64,000 nt of DNA, from contig JBGAGT010000019.1 of assembly GCA_044226535.1 (NCBI GenBank), positions 12,572 through 76,571 on the forward strand, read 5' to 3'. The notes under the pieces were generated by a model. It saw only the letters and a list, made by a program, of their open reading frames with translations. It was not told the origin of the DNA and did no database searches. The translations under genes were made by a program, and so were the position numbers. The DNA is from VBCG01 sp044226535 (GTDB lineage: Bacteria > Pseudomonadota > Gammaproteobacteria > Burkholderiales > Casimicrobiaceae). This document shows, piece after piece, positions 7,604-17,900 of the stretch; position 1 is the first letter of the stretch, and the number at the start of each line of letters is the position of its first letter.

Positions 7604-8271
7604 TCGACGTCGACGTCTCGCTCGTCCAGGGCGAGTTCGCGCTGGAGGCCGCGTTCTCGACCGACGCGCGCATCCTCGGCGTGTTCGGGCCCTCGGGCTC
7701 GGGGAAGTCGACGCTGCTCAACGCCGTCGCCGGCGTGTTGAAGCCGCGACGCGGGCACATCAGGGTCGGCGGCCGCACGTTCTTCGACCTCGCCACGGGC
7801 GTCGACCTCTCGCCGCCGCGCCGGCGCGTGGGCTACGTGTTCCAGGACGCGCTGCTCTTCCCGCACCTGTCCGTGCGCGCCAACCTGCTCTACGGCTACC
7901 GCCTGCGCGCGGAAGACGAGCGCCCCATCGAGCCCGGGCAGGTGATCGAGGTGCTCGGCATCGCCGGGCTCCTCGAGCGCAAGCCCGCGACGCTGTCGGG
8001 TGGCGAGCGGCAGCGTGTGGGGCTCGGCCGCGCGCTGCTGGCGCAACCTTCGGTGCTGCTGTTCGACGAGCCGCTGGCCTCTCTGGACGATGCGCGCAAG
8101 GACGAGGTCTTGCATTACATCGAGCGCCTGCGCGACACTTTCGCCATTCCCGGCATCTACGTCAGCCATGCGCGCGGCGAGATCGCACGCCTGGCCGATG
8201 CCGTCTTGACGCTCGGGCGCGGGCGGGCGCAGATCCGCGACGACGTGGACGCGTTCGCCGAGCCGCGTTGA
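7600..8271 (+). CDS. modC: Molybdate ABC transporter ATPase, short form without TOBE domain
   Basis: ATPase driving molybdate import. Walker A GPSGSGKS (residues 30-37), the Q-loop in YVFQDALLFPHLSV, the ABC signature LSGGERQRVGLGRALL, Walker B VLLFDEPLASLD and the switch histidine in YVSHARGEI are all present. At 223 residues the protein stops after the nucleotide-binding domain, whereas E. coli ModC has about 350 residues with a C-terminal TOBE/Mop molybdate-binding domain. ATG 7600 overlaps the modB stop, so the two are translationally coupled. Loss of the Mop domain may remove inhibition by internal molybdate; that is inference. Confidence 0.9.
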   Translation: MIDVDVSLVQGEFALEAAFSTDARILGVFGPSGSGKSTLLNAVAGVLKPRRGHIRVGGRTFFDLATGVDLSPPRRRVGYVFQDALLFPHLSVRANLLYGYRLRAEDERPIEPGQVIEVLGIAGLLERKPATLSGGERQRVGLGRALLAQPSVLLFDEPLASLDDARKDEVLHYIERLRDTFAIPGIYVSHARGEIARLADAVLTLGRGRAQIRDDVDAFAEPR

Positions 8272-8312
8272 GCGCTCGGGCCGCCTCCGGCCGGGACTGC
8301 GAGGCCCAGCCG

Positions 8313-8684
8313 ATGAAGCCCGACATCCGCTTCCATCTCTACGACGCCGACGGCGGCGCCGCGGTGGCCATCGGCCCGGGCAAGATCGCGCTGCTCGAGG
8401 CCGTCGCGGCGACCGGGTCGATCAGCGCCGCCGCGCGTGCCCTCGGCATGTCCTACCGCCGCGCCTGGATGCTGGTCGACGAGACCAACCGCAGCCTCGC
8501 GGCACCTGCCGTGGAGGCGCTCACGGGCGGCACGCACGGCGGAGGGGCGGCGCTGACGCCCCTCGGCAACGAGCTCGTGTCGCGCTACCGCGACCTTGAG
8601 CAGGGGCTGCGGCAGGAGGTCGATGCCGCGCTCGCGCCCCTCATGGGCTCGGTCGCGGGCCGCAAGCGCCGCGGGCGCACCTGA
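8313..8684 (+). CDS. ModE-like winged-helix regulator, DNA-binding domain only
   Basis: 123 residues matching the N-terminal winged-helix part of ModE: KIALLEAVAATGSISAAARALGMSYRRAWMLVDETNR is the helix-turn-helix region. The two C-terminal TOBE domains that bind molybdate in E. coli ModE (262 residues) are absent; the protein ends in a basic tail (GRKRRGRT). ATG 8313 has GAGG eight bases upstream. A TTG at 8268 could start 15 residues earlier but looks less likely. It sits 41 bp after modC, and a ModE-type operator covers the modA promoter, so autoregulation is likely. How it would sense molybdate without TOBE is unclear. Confidence 0.85.
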   Translation: MKPDIRFHLYDADGGAAVAIGPGKIALLEAVAATGSISAAARALGMSYRRAWMLVDETNRSLAAPAVEALTGGTHGGGAALTPLGNELVSRYRDLEQGLRQEVDAALAPLMGSVAGRKRRGRT

Positions 8685-8717
8685 AGGGCCTTCGCGGCGG
8701 GAATTGCTGCAATGCGG

Positions 8718-8755
8718 TAAACTCGGGCGGACGACGAATCTGAAAGTCGTTTTCA
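8718..8755 (+). promoter_or_regulatory. Possible aceB promoter and operator
   Basis: TAAACT (8718-8723) may be a -10 element, but no good -35 is seen. Just downstream TGAAA-N5-TTTCA (8741-8755) is an inverted repeat in the presumed leader of malate synthase and could bind a regulator. Both calls are weak. Confidence 0.3.
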
Positions 8756-8815
8756 CATTTCGCAGCCCGGGCGACGGCCCGGCGCGAGGCCAGGACCGCT
8801 GCCAGGAGACCGCCG

Positions 8816-10437
<1,622 letters not shown>

Positions 10438-10441
<4 letters not shown>

Positions 10442-11007
10442 CTGCCCGCCGTACGCCCGCGCGCCCCGGCGGCCGCGCGCGTTCGTGCCCAATCCACGCG
10501 ATCGATGCGGCGGATGACCAGCACCGCGCGCACGCCGCGGTGGTCGACGGTCGCGCGCGCGACCTCGCGCATGCCGCACTTCGCCAGTACGTGCGCGGAA
10601 GGCTCGTTGCGCGCGAGGTGCGCAGCCATCAGCCACCCGAGCGCGGTGTGCGCGAACAGCGCGTCGATGCCGGCCTGCGCCGCGGCCGTCGCGTAGCCGC
10701 ATCCCCAGTAGGGCCGCCCGATCCAGTAGCCGATGTTGCCTTGCGGGTTGGGCGCGACGCGCAGGCCCAGCGTGCCGACCAGCCCGCCTTCCTGCGAGGT
10801 GATGGCGTAGGCGAAATCGCCCCGGCGGCGCGCGGCGGCATGCGTGGCGATCCAGGCGCGCGCCGCGCCGGCGGGGTAGGGATGCGGGATGGTCGCGGTC
10901 ATCCCCGCGACGCGCGGATCGTCGGCGAGCCGCTGCACCTCGGCCGCGTCGCGCGACGTCAGCCACCGCAGCCGCACGAGGCCCCCGTCGAGCGACGCCG
11001 GCAGCAT
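10438..11007 (-). CDS. GNAT family N-acetyltransferase (RimJ/RimL-like)
   Basis: 189 residues. The acetyl-CoA binding part is GNIGYWIGRPYWGCGYATAAAQAGIDALF, with the Q/R-x2-G-x-G/A role taken by the YWGCGYA region, as in RimJ/RimL-type acetyltransferases that modify protein N-termini or small molecules. Later NEPSAHVLAKCGMREV is the usual last strand-helix. The substrate cannot be read from sequence. The stop codon overlaps that of the convergent aceB (bases 10438-10441), and yajQ lies only 4 bp upstream on the same strand, so yajQ and this gene probably form one transcript. Confidence 0.85.
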
Positions 11008-11011
11008 GGCG

Positions 11012-11497
11012 TCAGTCGCGGAAGTTCTCGTATTGCAGCGGGTAGTCGGTGATGGACTTCTTGACCAGCGCGATCGCCGACTGCAGGTCGTCGCGCTTGG
11101 CGCCGGAGACGCGGACCGCGTCGCCCTGGATCGACGCCTGCACCTTGAGCTTGCTGTCCTTGATGGCGCGCTGGATCTTCTTGGCGAGCTCCTGGTCGAC
11201 GCCGGTGCGCAGCGTCACCGCCTGCTTCACCTTGTTGCCCGAGATCTTCTCGGGGTCGCCGTCCTTCAAGCTACGCGTGTCGACGCCACGCTTGGCGAAC
11301 TTGGCGAGCAGGATGTCGGTGACCTGCTTCAGCTTGAACTCGTCGTCGGCGTAGAGCGTCAGGACCTTGTCCTTGAACTCGACGCGCGCATCGGAGCCCT
11401 TGAAGTCGAAGCGCGTCGACACTTCCTTGTTGGCCTGGTCGATGGCGTTGTGGACCTCGACCTCGTTGACGTTGGAGACGATATCGAACGATGGCAT
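11012..11497 (-). CDS. yajQ: YajQ family nucleotide-binding protein
   Basis: 161 residues beginning MPSFDIVSNVNEVEV, the diagnostic start of YajQ (DUF520), and ending with the family-typical SITDYPLQYENFRD. It contains two RNP-like ferredoxin folds. Family members bind tRNA or GTP, and in Xanthomonas a homologue acts as a cyclic-di-GMP receptor. ATG 11497 is chosen because upstream in-frame residues are not conserved. It is followed after 4 bp by the GNAT gene. A cyclic-di-GMP role here would be inference, although a GGDEF protein is encoded nearby at 15987-17804. Confidence 0.93.
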   Translation of the reverse strand: MPSFDIVSNVNEVEVHNAIDQANKEVSTRFDFKGSDARVEFKDKVLTLYADDEFKLKQVTDILLAKFAKRGVDTRSLKDGDPEKISGNKVKQAVTLRTGVDQELAKKIQRAIKDSKLKVQASIQGDAVRVSGAKRDDLQSAIALVKKSITDYPLQYENFRD

Positions 11498-11605
11498 GGC
11501 GAATCCCCGGGGATGGGCGGTGGCGGCGACCGTGGAGGCCAGGCCGCCGTGGCGCAAGGCCCGCGCGGACCTGCCTGCGAATGGTACCCGATGGCCGGCG
11601 GCCGC

Positions 11606-12490
11606 TCAGGCGAGCTCGTCGATCGACCGGGGCCAGTTGGAATGCAGCAGGCGCGACAGCGCGCGGTCGGCGAGGACGTGGCCGCCGGTCTGGCAGCGCG
11701 CGCAGTAGTTGCACTCGTTCTCGGCATAGACGATGCGCTGCACCGGCGCGCCGCACACGGGGCAGGGCTTGCCGTAGCGGCCGTGCACGGCCATGCCGGC
11801 GCGGAACGCGGTGACCTTGTCGGGGAAGCCGCCGCCGGATTCCTCGACGAGCCTCGCGCGCCACCCGGCGAGCACCTCGCGCGCGGCGGTGTAGAGCTGC
11901 CCGGTCTCGGTGGGCGCGAGCTTGCGCGTCATGGCGAGCGGCGACAGCCTCGCGCGGTGCAGGATCTCGTCCGAATACGCGTTGCCGATGCCGCTGAAGA
12001 GGCGCGGGTCGGTGAGCGCGCGCTTCAGCGTATGGTTCTCGCTCGCGAGCCGCGCGGTGAACGCCGCGAGGTCGATCGCCTCGACCTCGAGCCCGCCCAT
12101 GTCGAAGCCCGCGACCGCTGGCCTGCCCTCGACGACGTGGATCGACGCGCGCCGCTTGCTGCCGGCCTCGGTGAGCACCAGCGACCCGCTCGCGAAGTCG
12201 AGGCGCGCCAGCGCGATGCGCGCCGGCGGCTTGCCACCGCCCTCGATCCAGCGGAAGCGGCCGGCGATCATCAGGTGCACCACCACGAAGAGCTCGCCTT
12301 CGAGGGCCAGCACGATGCGCTTGCCGAGGCGCTCGACGCGCAGGACGCGGTGCCCGACGATCGCGTCGAGCGGCGGCTGCGCGGTGCGCACCACGAAGGG
12401 ATGCATGACCGACACGCCGCGCACCGCCTGGCCCGTCACGCGCGCCGCCAGCGCCTGCACGTAGAGGTCGACGTCGGGGATCTCGGGCAT
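11606..12490 (-). CDS. Fpg/Nei family DNA glycosylase
   Basis: Base-excision repair enzyme removing oxidised bases and nicking the abasic site. The N-terminus MPEIPDVDLY keeps the catalytic Pro2 and Glu3 but differs from the MPELPEVE of standard MutM. The H2TH region is around LFSGIGNAYSDEILHRARLSP. A C-terminal zinc finger of CxxC...CxxC type (CPVCG at about 243 and CNYCARC at about 260) is complete. The 294-residue length is slightly above E. coli Fpg. The variant N-terminus suggests a subfamily distinct from canonical MutM, so I leave the symbol blank. It is divergent from argG. Confidence 0.85.
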   Translation of the reverse strand: MPEIPDVDLYVQALAARVTGQAVRGVSVMHPFVVRTAQPPLDAIVGHRVLRVERLGKRIVLALEGELFVVVHLMIAGRFRWIEGGGKPPARIALARLDFASGSLVLTEAGSKRRASIHVVEGRPAVAGFDMGGLEVEAIDLAAFTARLASENHTLKRALTDPRLFSGIGNAYSDEILHRARLSPLAMTRKLAPTETGQLYTAAREVLAGWRARLVEESGGGFPDKVTAFRAGMAVHGRYGKPCPVCGAPVQRIVYAENECNYCARCQTGGHVLADRALSRLLHSNWPRSIDELA

Positions 12491-12563
12491 GCGCGGGCGA
12501 ATGTAGCACGGCGCAGTCGTCTAGAATGCCGCTCTTCCCCGATCGAATCGCAGCGCTGCCGCC

Positions 12564-13898
12564 ATGTCGCACATCCTCCAGTCCCTCCCCGTCGGCCAGA
12601 AAGTCGGCATCGCCTTCTCGGGCGGCCTCGACACCAGCGCCGCACTGCACTGGATGCGCGCCAAGGGCGCGGTCCCCTATGCCTACACCGCCAACCTCGG
12701 GCAGCCCGACGAGACCGACTACGACGACATCCCCCGCCGCGCCAAGGCCTACGGCGCCGAGGAGGCGCGGCTCATCGACTGCCGCGCGGCGCTGTGCGCC
12801 GAAGGCATCGCCGCGCTGCAGGCGGGCGCGTTCCACATCTCCACCGGGGGCCTCACCTATTTCAACACCACGCCGCTCGGGCGCGCGGTGACGGGCACGA
12901 TGCTGGTGGTGGCGATGCGCGAGGACGCGGTCGACATCTGGGGTGACGGCAGCACGTTCAAGGGCAACGACATCGAGCGCTTCTACCGCTACGGCCTCCT
13001 CGCCAACCCGCAGCTCAAGGTGTACAAGCCCTGGCTCGACGCGCGCTTCATCGACGAGCTCGGCGGCCGAAAGGAGATGTCGGAGTACCTCAACCGCGCG
13101 GGCTTCGACTACAAGATGAGCGTCGAGAAGGCCTACTCGACCGACTCCAACCTGCTCGGCGCGACGCACGAGGCCAAGGACCTCGAGTTCCTGGACAAGG
13201 GCATGAAGATCGTCGTGCCCATCATGGGCGTGCCGTTCTGGCGCGACGACTGCGCGGTGAAGGCCGAGGCCGTCAGCGTGCGCTTCGAGGAGGGCCGGCC
13301 GGTGGCGCTCAACGGCCGTCCCTTCGCCGACCCCGTCGCGCTGATGCTCGAGGCCAACGCCATCGGCGGCCGCCATGGCCTCGGCATGAGCGACCAGATC
13401 GAGAACCGCATCATCGAGGCCAAGAGCCGCGGCGTGTACGAGGCGCCGGGCATGGCGCTGCTGTTCATCGCCTACGAGCGGCTGGTCACCGGCATCCACA
13501 ACGAGGACACGATCCAGCAGTACCGCGACAACGGCCGGCACCTGGGCCGCCTGCTCTACCAGGGCCGCTGGTTCGACCCCCAGGCGATGATGCTGCGCGA
13601 GACCGCGCAGCGCTGGGTGGCGAGCGCCGTCACCGGCGAGGTGACGCTGGAGCTCCGCCGCGGCAACGACTACTCGATCCTCGACACCGCGAGCCCCAAC
13701 CTGAGCTACCGGCCCGAGCGGCTGACGATGGAGAAGGGGCAGGGCGAGTTCACGCCGCAGGACCGCATCGGGCAGCTGACCATGCGCAACCTCGATATCG
13801 CCGACACGCGCGACAAGATCGCGGTCTACCTGAAGGCGGGGCTGCTGAGCTCGTCCGGCGACGCACTGCTGCCGCGCATCGCGGGCAGCGACGAGTAG
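12564..13898 (+). CDS. argG: Argininosuccinate synthase
   Basis: Ligates citrulline and aspartate with ATP, the step after ArgF in arginine synthesis. The ATP-pyrophosphatase P-loop SGGLDTS is at residues 19-25. The 444-residue length and blocks such as GRAVTGTMLVVAM, YSTDSNLLGATHEAKDLE and YSILDTASPNLSY fit the E. coli-type (subfamily 2) enzyme rather than the shorter common form. TAGAAT at 12522-12527 may be its -10, giving a short leader. argF is 1.2 kb downstream on the other strand, so the arg genes are near but not co-transcribed. A repeat patch begins two bases after the stop. Confidence 0.95.
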   Translation: MSHILQSLPVGQKVGIAFSGGLDTSAALHWMRAKGAVPYAYTANLGQPDETDYDDIPRRAKAYGAEEARLIDCRAALCAEGIAALQAGAFHISTGGLTYFNTTPLGRAVTGTMLVVAMREDAVDIWGDGSTFKGNDIERFYRYGLLANPQLKVYKPWLDARFIDELGGRKEMSEYLNRAGFDYKMSVEKAYSTDSNLLGATHEAKDLEFLDKGMKIVVPIMGVPFWRDDCAVKAEAVSVRFEEGRPVALNGRPFADPVALMLEANAIGGRHGLGMSDQIENRIIEAKSRGVYEAPGMALLFIAYERLVTGIHNEDTIQQYRDNGRHLGRLLYQGRWFDPQAMMLRETAQRWVASAVTGEVTLELRRGNDYSILDTASPNLSYRPERLTMEKGQGEFTPQDRIGQLTMRNLDIADTRDKIAVYLKAGLLSSSGDALLPRIAGSDE

Positions 13899-13900
13899 CC

Positions 13901-14039
13901 GTCATCCCCGCGAAAAGCGCGTGTCATCCCCGCGAAAGCGGGGACCCAGCTTCGACGGGTGGATCCCCGCTTTCGCGGGGATGACGTGGATCCCCGCCTT
14001 CGCGGGGATGACGTGGATCCCCGCCTTCACGGGGATGAC
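13901..14039. repeat. Second patch of palindromic repeats
   Basis: One partial (13901-13917) and one full (13923-13950) GTCATCCCCGCGAAAGCGGGG unit in forward orientation are followed by three inverted units: 13961-13985, 13986-14012 and 14013-14039. The last two are near-identical 27-bp tandem copies. The units are the same element as at 333-507. The patch fills the space between the convergent argG and Bug genes, where its hairpins could act as bidirectional terminators. Confidence 0.85.
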
Positions 14040-14058
14040 AGGGACCGCAGGATGACGG

Positions 14059-15027
14059 TCAGTCGACCTTGAGGCCGACCTTCCTGATCACCGGCGCCCA
14101 GCGCGCGGCCTCGTCGGCGACGAGCTTGCCGAACTCCTCCGGCGTGCCGCCGACCAGCATGAAGCCCTGTGCGTTCATCTTCTCGATCGTGTCGGGCTCC
14201 TTGAAGATCGCGTTGATCTCCTTGTTGAGCCGGTCGATGATGGGGCGCGGCGTGCCCGCCGCGACCATCACGCCGTTCCAGGCCAGCGCCTCGAAGCCGG
14301 GGAAGCCCGACTCGGCGATCGACGGGATGTCGGGCAGCAGCGGGAAGCGGTGCGCGGTGGTCACGCCGATGGCAACGAGCTTGCCCGCCTTGATCTGCGC
14401 CTGCAGCGGCTGCATGACGGCGAACAGCATCTGCGTGTCGCCCTGGATGGTCGCGGTGACCGCGGGAGGCGAGCCGTTGAACGGCACGTGGATGGCGTCG
14501 ATGCCCGACATGGACTTGAAGAGCTCCATGTTGAGGTGCGACGAGCTGCCGTTGCCGACCGACGCGTAGGCGAGCTTGCCCGGGTTGGCCTTGGCGTAGG
14601 CGACGAGCTCGGCGATGGACTTGACGGGGATGGTCGCCGAGACGGCGAGCACGTTGGGCTGGCTGGTGGTGGTGATGACGGGTGCCAGGTCCTTGTGCAC
14701 GTCGTAGGGCAGCTTCTGCAAGAGCGGCGAGAACGACAGCGGGCCGTTGTAGCCCAGCAGCATCGTGTAGCCGTCGGGCGCGGACTTGGCGACCTCGGTG
14801 GTGGCGAGCGTGCCGCCGGCGGCGGGCTTGTTCTCGACGACGACGGGCTGCCCGAGGCGGGGGCCGAGCTTGTCGGCGATCGCGCGCCCGAGCACGTCGA
14901 TGGAGCTTCCCGCGGGCGCGGTCATGACGAACTTGATCGGCCGCTCGGGCCATTCGGCGCGCGCGCAGAGCGGGGCCAGCAGTACGAGCGCCGCGCAGGC
15001 GGTGCGCGCGAGGGTTCTCGCATTCAT
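14059..15027 (-). CDS. Bug/TctC family periplasmic solute-binding protein
   Basis: 322 residues with a signal peptide (LARTACAALVLLAPLCARA) and a mature start EWPERPIKFVMTAPAGSSID typical of tripartite-tricarboxylate-transporter receptors (Bug proteins), a family hugely expanded in Burkholderiales. PYDVHKDLAPVI, GSSSHLNMELFK and PFNGSPPAV are family blocks. These receptors bind carboxylates or amino acids; the ligand is not readable. ATG 15025-15027 is preferred over ATG 15033 because GAGGAG (15034-15039) then has a six-base spacer. No TctA/TctB membrane genes are adjacent, so it is an orphan receptor. It follows argF by 21 bp and may be co-transcribed. Confidence 0.9.
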   Translation of the reverse strand: MNARTLARTACAALVLLAPLCARAEWPERPIKFVMTAPAGSSIDVLGRAIADKLGPRLGQPVVVENKPAAGGTLATTEVAKSAPDGYTMLLGYNGPLSFSPLLQKLPYDVHKDLAPVITTTSQPNVLAVSATIPVKSIAELVAYAKANPGKLAYASVGNGSSSHLNMELFKSMSGIDAIHVPFNGSPPAVTATIQGDTQMLFAVMQPLQAQIKAGKLVAIGVTTAHRFPLLPDIPSIAESGFPGFEALAWNGVMVAAGTPRPIIDRLNKEINAIFKEPDTIEKMNAQGFMLVGGTPEEFGKLVADEAARWAPVIRKVGLKVD

Positions 15028-15048
15028 CGACATCTCCTCTCGGGGTGA

Positions 15049-15984
15049 TCAGGCGGCGCGTTCGTCGACGCGCCCGCACAACAGGTATTCGAGCAGCGCC
15101 TTCTGCGCGTGCATGCGGTTCTCGGCCTCGTCCCACACGACGCTCTGCGGGCCGTCCATGACCTCGGCGGCGACTTCCTCGCCGCGATGCGCCGGAAGGC
15201 AGTGCATGAACAGCGCCTCGGGCCTCGCCATGCGCATCATCCCCGCGTCGACCTGGAAGTCGGCGAAGGCGGCGAGGCGCGCCTCGTTCTCGGCCTCGAA
15301 GCCCATGCTGGTCCACACGTCGGTGGTGACGAGGTCGGCGCCGCGGCAGGCCTCGTGGGGATCGTCGAAGCTCGCGAGGTGCGCGGCCTCGCCGGCGCCG
15401 AGGCGGGCGTGGTCGACGGCGTAGCCGGAGGGCGAGGAGACGTGAAGCGAGAAGTCGAACAGCCGCGCGGCCTGCAGCCAGGTGTAGAACATGTTGTTGG
15501 CATCGCCGATCCACGCCACCCTGCGCCCGGTGATCGCGCCGCGGTGCTCGACGAAGGTGTACATGTCGGCGAGGATCTGGCAGGGATGGTACTCGTTGGT
15601 CAGGCCGTTGATGACCGGGACACGCGAGTGCGCGGCGAAGCGCTCGATGATCTCCTGGCCGAAGGTGCGGATCATCACCACGTCGACCATGCGCGAGATC
15701 ACGCGCGCGACGTCCTCGATGGGCTCGCCGCGCGCGAGCTGGGTGTCGCCGCGATTGAGGTTGATGGCGATGCCGCCCAACTGGTTCATGCCGGCCTCGA
15801 ACGACACGCGGGTGCGGGTCGAGGCCTTCTCGAACACCATCGCCAGCGTGCGGTCGCGCAGCGGCTGGTAGATCTCGTAGCGCTTGAAGCGGTCCTTGAT
15901 CCAGCGCGCGCGTACGAACAGGTGCTCGATCTCCTCGCGCGAGAAATCCGCGAGCTGCAGGAAGTGACGGACAGGCTGCGCCAC
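15049..15984 (-). CDS. argF: Ornithine carbamoyltransferase
   Basis: Makes citrulline from ornithine and carbamoyl phosphate. 311 residues. The carbamoyl-phosphate loop STRTR is in FEKASTRTRVSFEAG, HPCQ is in NEYHPCQILADMYT, and the catalytic block is FMHCLPAHRGEEV. The start is GTG 15984, giving an N-terminus (VRHFLQLADFSREE) like other ArgF proteins. The GTG lies two bases after the stop of the upstream GGDEF gene, so the two are tightly linked. The Bug gene follows. carAB, which supplies carbamoyl phosphate, is in the same window at 22-27 kb. Confidence 0.95.
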   Translation of the reverse strand: MAQPVRHFLQLADFSREEIEHLFVRARWIKDRFKRYEIYQPLRDRTLAMVFEKASTRTRVSFEAGMNQLGGIAINLNRGDTQLARGEPIEDVARVISRMVDVVMIRTFGQEIIERFAAHSRVPVINGLTNEYHPCQILADMYTFVEHRGAITGRRVAWIGDANNMFYTWLQAARLFDFSLHVSSPSGYAVDHARLGAGEAAHLASFDDPHEACRGADLVTTDVWTSMGFEAENEARLAAFADFQVDAGMMRMARPEALFMHCLPAHRGEEVAAEVMDGPQSVVWDEAENRMHAQKALLEYLLCGRVDERAA

Positions 15985-15986
15985 TG

Positions 15987-17804
15987 CTAGGCCCCGTCCG
16001 CGACGACCACGCGGTCGCGCCCCGCGCCCTTGGCGCCGTACAGCGCGCGGTCGGCCACCGAGATGAGGTCGGCGAGCGTCTGGCCATGACCCGGGAAGAC
16101 CGCGACGCCGGCGGAGAAGGTGAAGCCGGTGAGGCCGTCGCCCGCCCAGTCGACGACGGTCTCGCGCAGGCGCTCGGCGAGCGTGCCGAGCGCGACCTTC
16201 GCGCCTTCGCCGTCGGTGTCGGGCAGCACGATGCAGAACTCCTCGCCGCCGTAGCGGCACACTACGTCGGACGGGCGCAGCGCCACCGAGAACAGGCGCC
16301 CGATCTGCATCAGCACCTTGTCGCCGGCGAGGTGGCCGTGCTGGTCGTTGACGCGCTTGAAGCGGTCGAGGTCGAGCAGGGCGACCGCCACCGAGCTGCC
16401 GCGCCGCGCGGCGCCCGACAGCAGCGCAGGGACCACGGAATCGAGGTAGCGGCGGTTGAAGAGCTGCGTGAGCGGGTCGTGCACGGCCTCGCTGGCGAGG
16501 CGCGACTGCAGCTCCTCGACCTCGCGCACCTTGCGCGACAGCTCGTTGTTGAGGCGCTCGAGCTGGCGGTTCAGTGCCTCGCTCTCGCGGCGCTGCCGCT
16601 CGGCGCGGTCGCGCTCGGCGCGCGCGTGGCGCAGCTCGTGGTCGAACTTGAGGAGGTCGTACTTGACGCTGGCGCGGTTGGTGAGGCGCTCGGTCGTCAC
16701 CTGCAGGAGCTTCTGCTGGTGCGCCAGCGCTTCCTCGAAGCGGCCGAGCTCGGCGAGGCGCTGCGCGGCCACGGCGTGGGCCTTGCACAGCGTCGGCACG
16801 TGATGGCGGCGCGTGGCGGCGTCGATGGCCAGCGCGAGCGCCTGCAGCGGCGCTTCGGACGGGTCGCGCGCCAGCGCGAGGTTGGCGTCGGCCCAGTGGA
16901 AATGCACCTCGTTGAAGCCGCCGGGGAAGTTGCCGAAGATCTCGCGAGCGAGGCGCACGGCCTCGGCGGCGTCGTCGTAGCGCCGGTTGAAGGTGAACAC
17001 CTCGGCGGCCACCGCGCAGTAGTTGTTCTGCGCGGCGCGCGCGACGCGCAGGCTCACGTCGCCGAGCATCGCCTCGACCGTCGCGAGCGCCGCGGGGAAG
17101 TCGCCCAGCGCCTGCAGGCATTCGGCGAGGTTCGAGCGCGCGTAGAGGATGATCTGCGGGTTGCTGAAGCGCGACTGGATCTCCAGCGCGTCCTGCGCGA
17201 GGTCCTTGGCCGGCGCGTAGTCGCCGACGGTGATCAGCGAGGCGGCGAGGTTCGACATCACCGTGGGAAGCTGCGGCGACAGGTCGACGCTGCGCAACTG
17301 CTCGAGCGCCTGGTAGATGTAGCGGATCGCCTCGTCGATCTGGTCGGAGTAGAAATAGGTCGCGCCCAGCGCGTTGAGCAGCCAGAAGCGGTCCTCGGGC
17401 CCGAACAGCGCGAGTGCCTCGTCGCGGATCGCCAGCAGGCGCTCGCGCCCGGGCAGCGGCGCCTGCTGCACGATGAGGAGCCGCGCCGCGGCGATCTCGA
17501 CCAGCAGTTGCCCGCGGCGATCGCCCGCGGTCTCCATCAGCACGCGCGCGCGGCCGATGCGCGACTCGGCCTCGAACGGGTTCGACGAGAAGAACAGGTG
17601 GCTGTAGGCCAGCGTGATCTCGCACCAGGCGCGCGTGCGCGGGCTGCTGGCGGCGTCGTCGAGCAACGCGTGCGCCTCTTCGCGCGCGGCCACCGGATCG
17701 CGGAAATGCCGCTCCCAAAGGATCACGCCCGGGTTCGGCGCGCTCGCCTGGGCGGTGGGGGATTCGGTGGAAACGGCAGTGGACATGACGTCGGACTTCG
17801 GCAT
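15987..17804 (-). CDS. Diguanylate cyclase with N-terminal TPR-like helices
   Basis: 605 residues in three parts: a long helical region with TPR-like repeats (about 30-370), a charged coiled coil (about 385-440, RHARAERDRAERQRRESEALNR and following) and a GGDEF domain. The active site is GGEEF (519-523). RPSD (510-513) lies exactly five residues before it, so the inhibitory I-site is intact. It should make cyclic-di-GMP and be product-inhibited. There is no signal peptide or membrane segment, so it is cytosolic; the TPR part probably senses a partner. It sits directly upstream of argF, two bases apart, which is unusual. Confidence 0.92.
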   Translation of the reverse strand: MPKSDVMSTAVSTESPTAQASAPNPGVILWERHFRDPVAAREEAHALLDDAASSPRTRAWCEITLAYSHLFFSSNPFEAESRIGRARVLMETAGDRRGQLLVEIAAARLLIVQQAPLPGRERLLAIRDEALALFGPEDRFWLLNALGATYFYSDQIDEAIRYIYQALEQLRSVDLSPQLPTVMSNLAASLITVGDYAPAKDLAQDALEIQSRFSNPQIILYARSNLAECLQALGDFPAALATVEAMLGDVSLRVARAAQNNYCAVAAEVFTFNRRYDDAAEAVRLAREIFGNFPGGFNEVHFHWADANLALARDPSEAPLQALALAIDAATRRHHVPTLCKAHAVAAQRLAELGRFEEALAHQQKLLQVTTERLTNRASVKYDLLKFDHELRHARAERDRAERQRRESEALNRQLERLNNELSRKVREVEELQSRLASEAVHDPLTQLFNRRYLDSVVPALLSGAARRGSSVAVALLDLDRFKRVNDQHGHLAGDKVLMQIGRLFSVALRPSDVVCRYGGEEFCIVLPDTDGEGAKVALGTLAERLRETVVDWAGDGLTGFTFSAGVAVFPGHGQTLADLISVADRALYGAKGAGRDRVVVADGA

Positions 17805-17900
17805 CGCCGGGATTCAGCAGTGATGGTAGCGCCTGGCCACGATCATGCAAGGCGCGTGCTTGGGCTGTGCGCTACACGCGGCGTCCCTTACAATCGCGCC

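Noticed and set aside
10900..10930. GTCATCCCCGCG-like string inside the GNAT gene as another repeat copy
   Set aside because: Only about 12 bases match, with no hairpin partner, and it is coding sequence.
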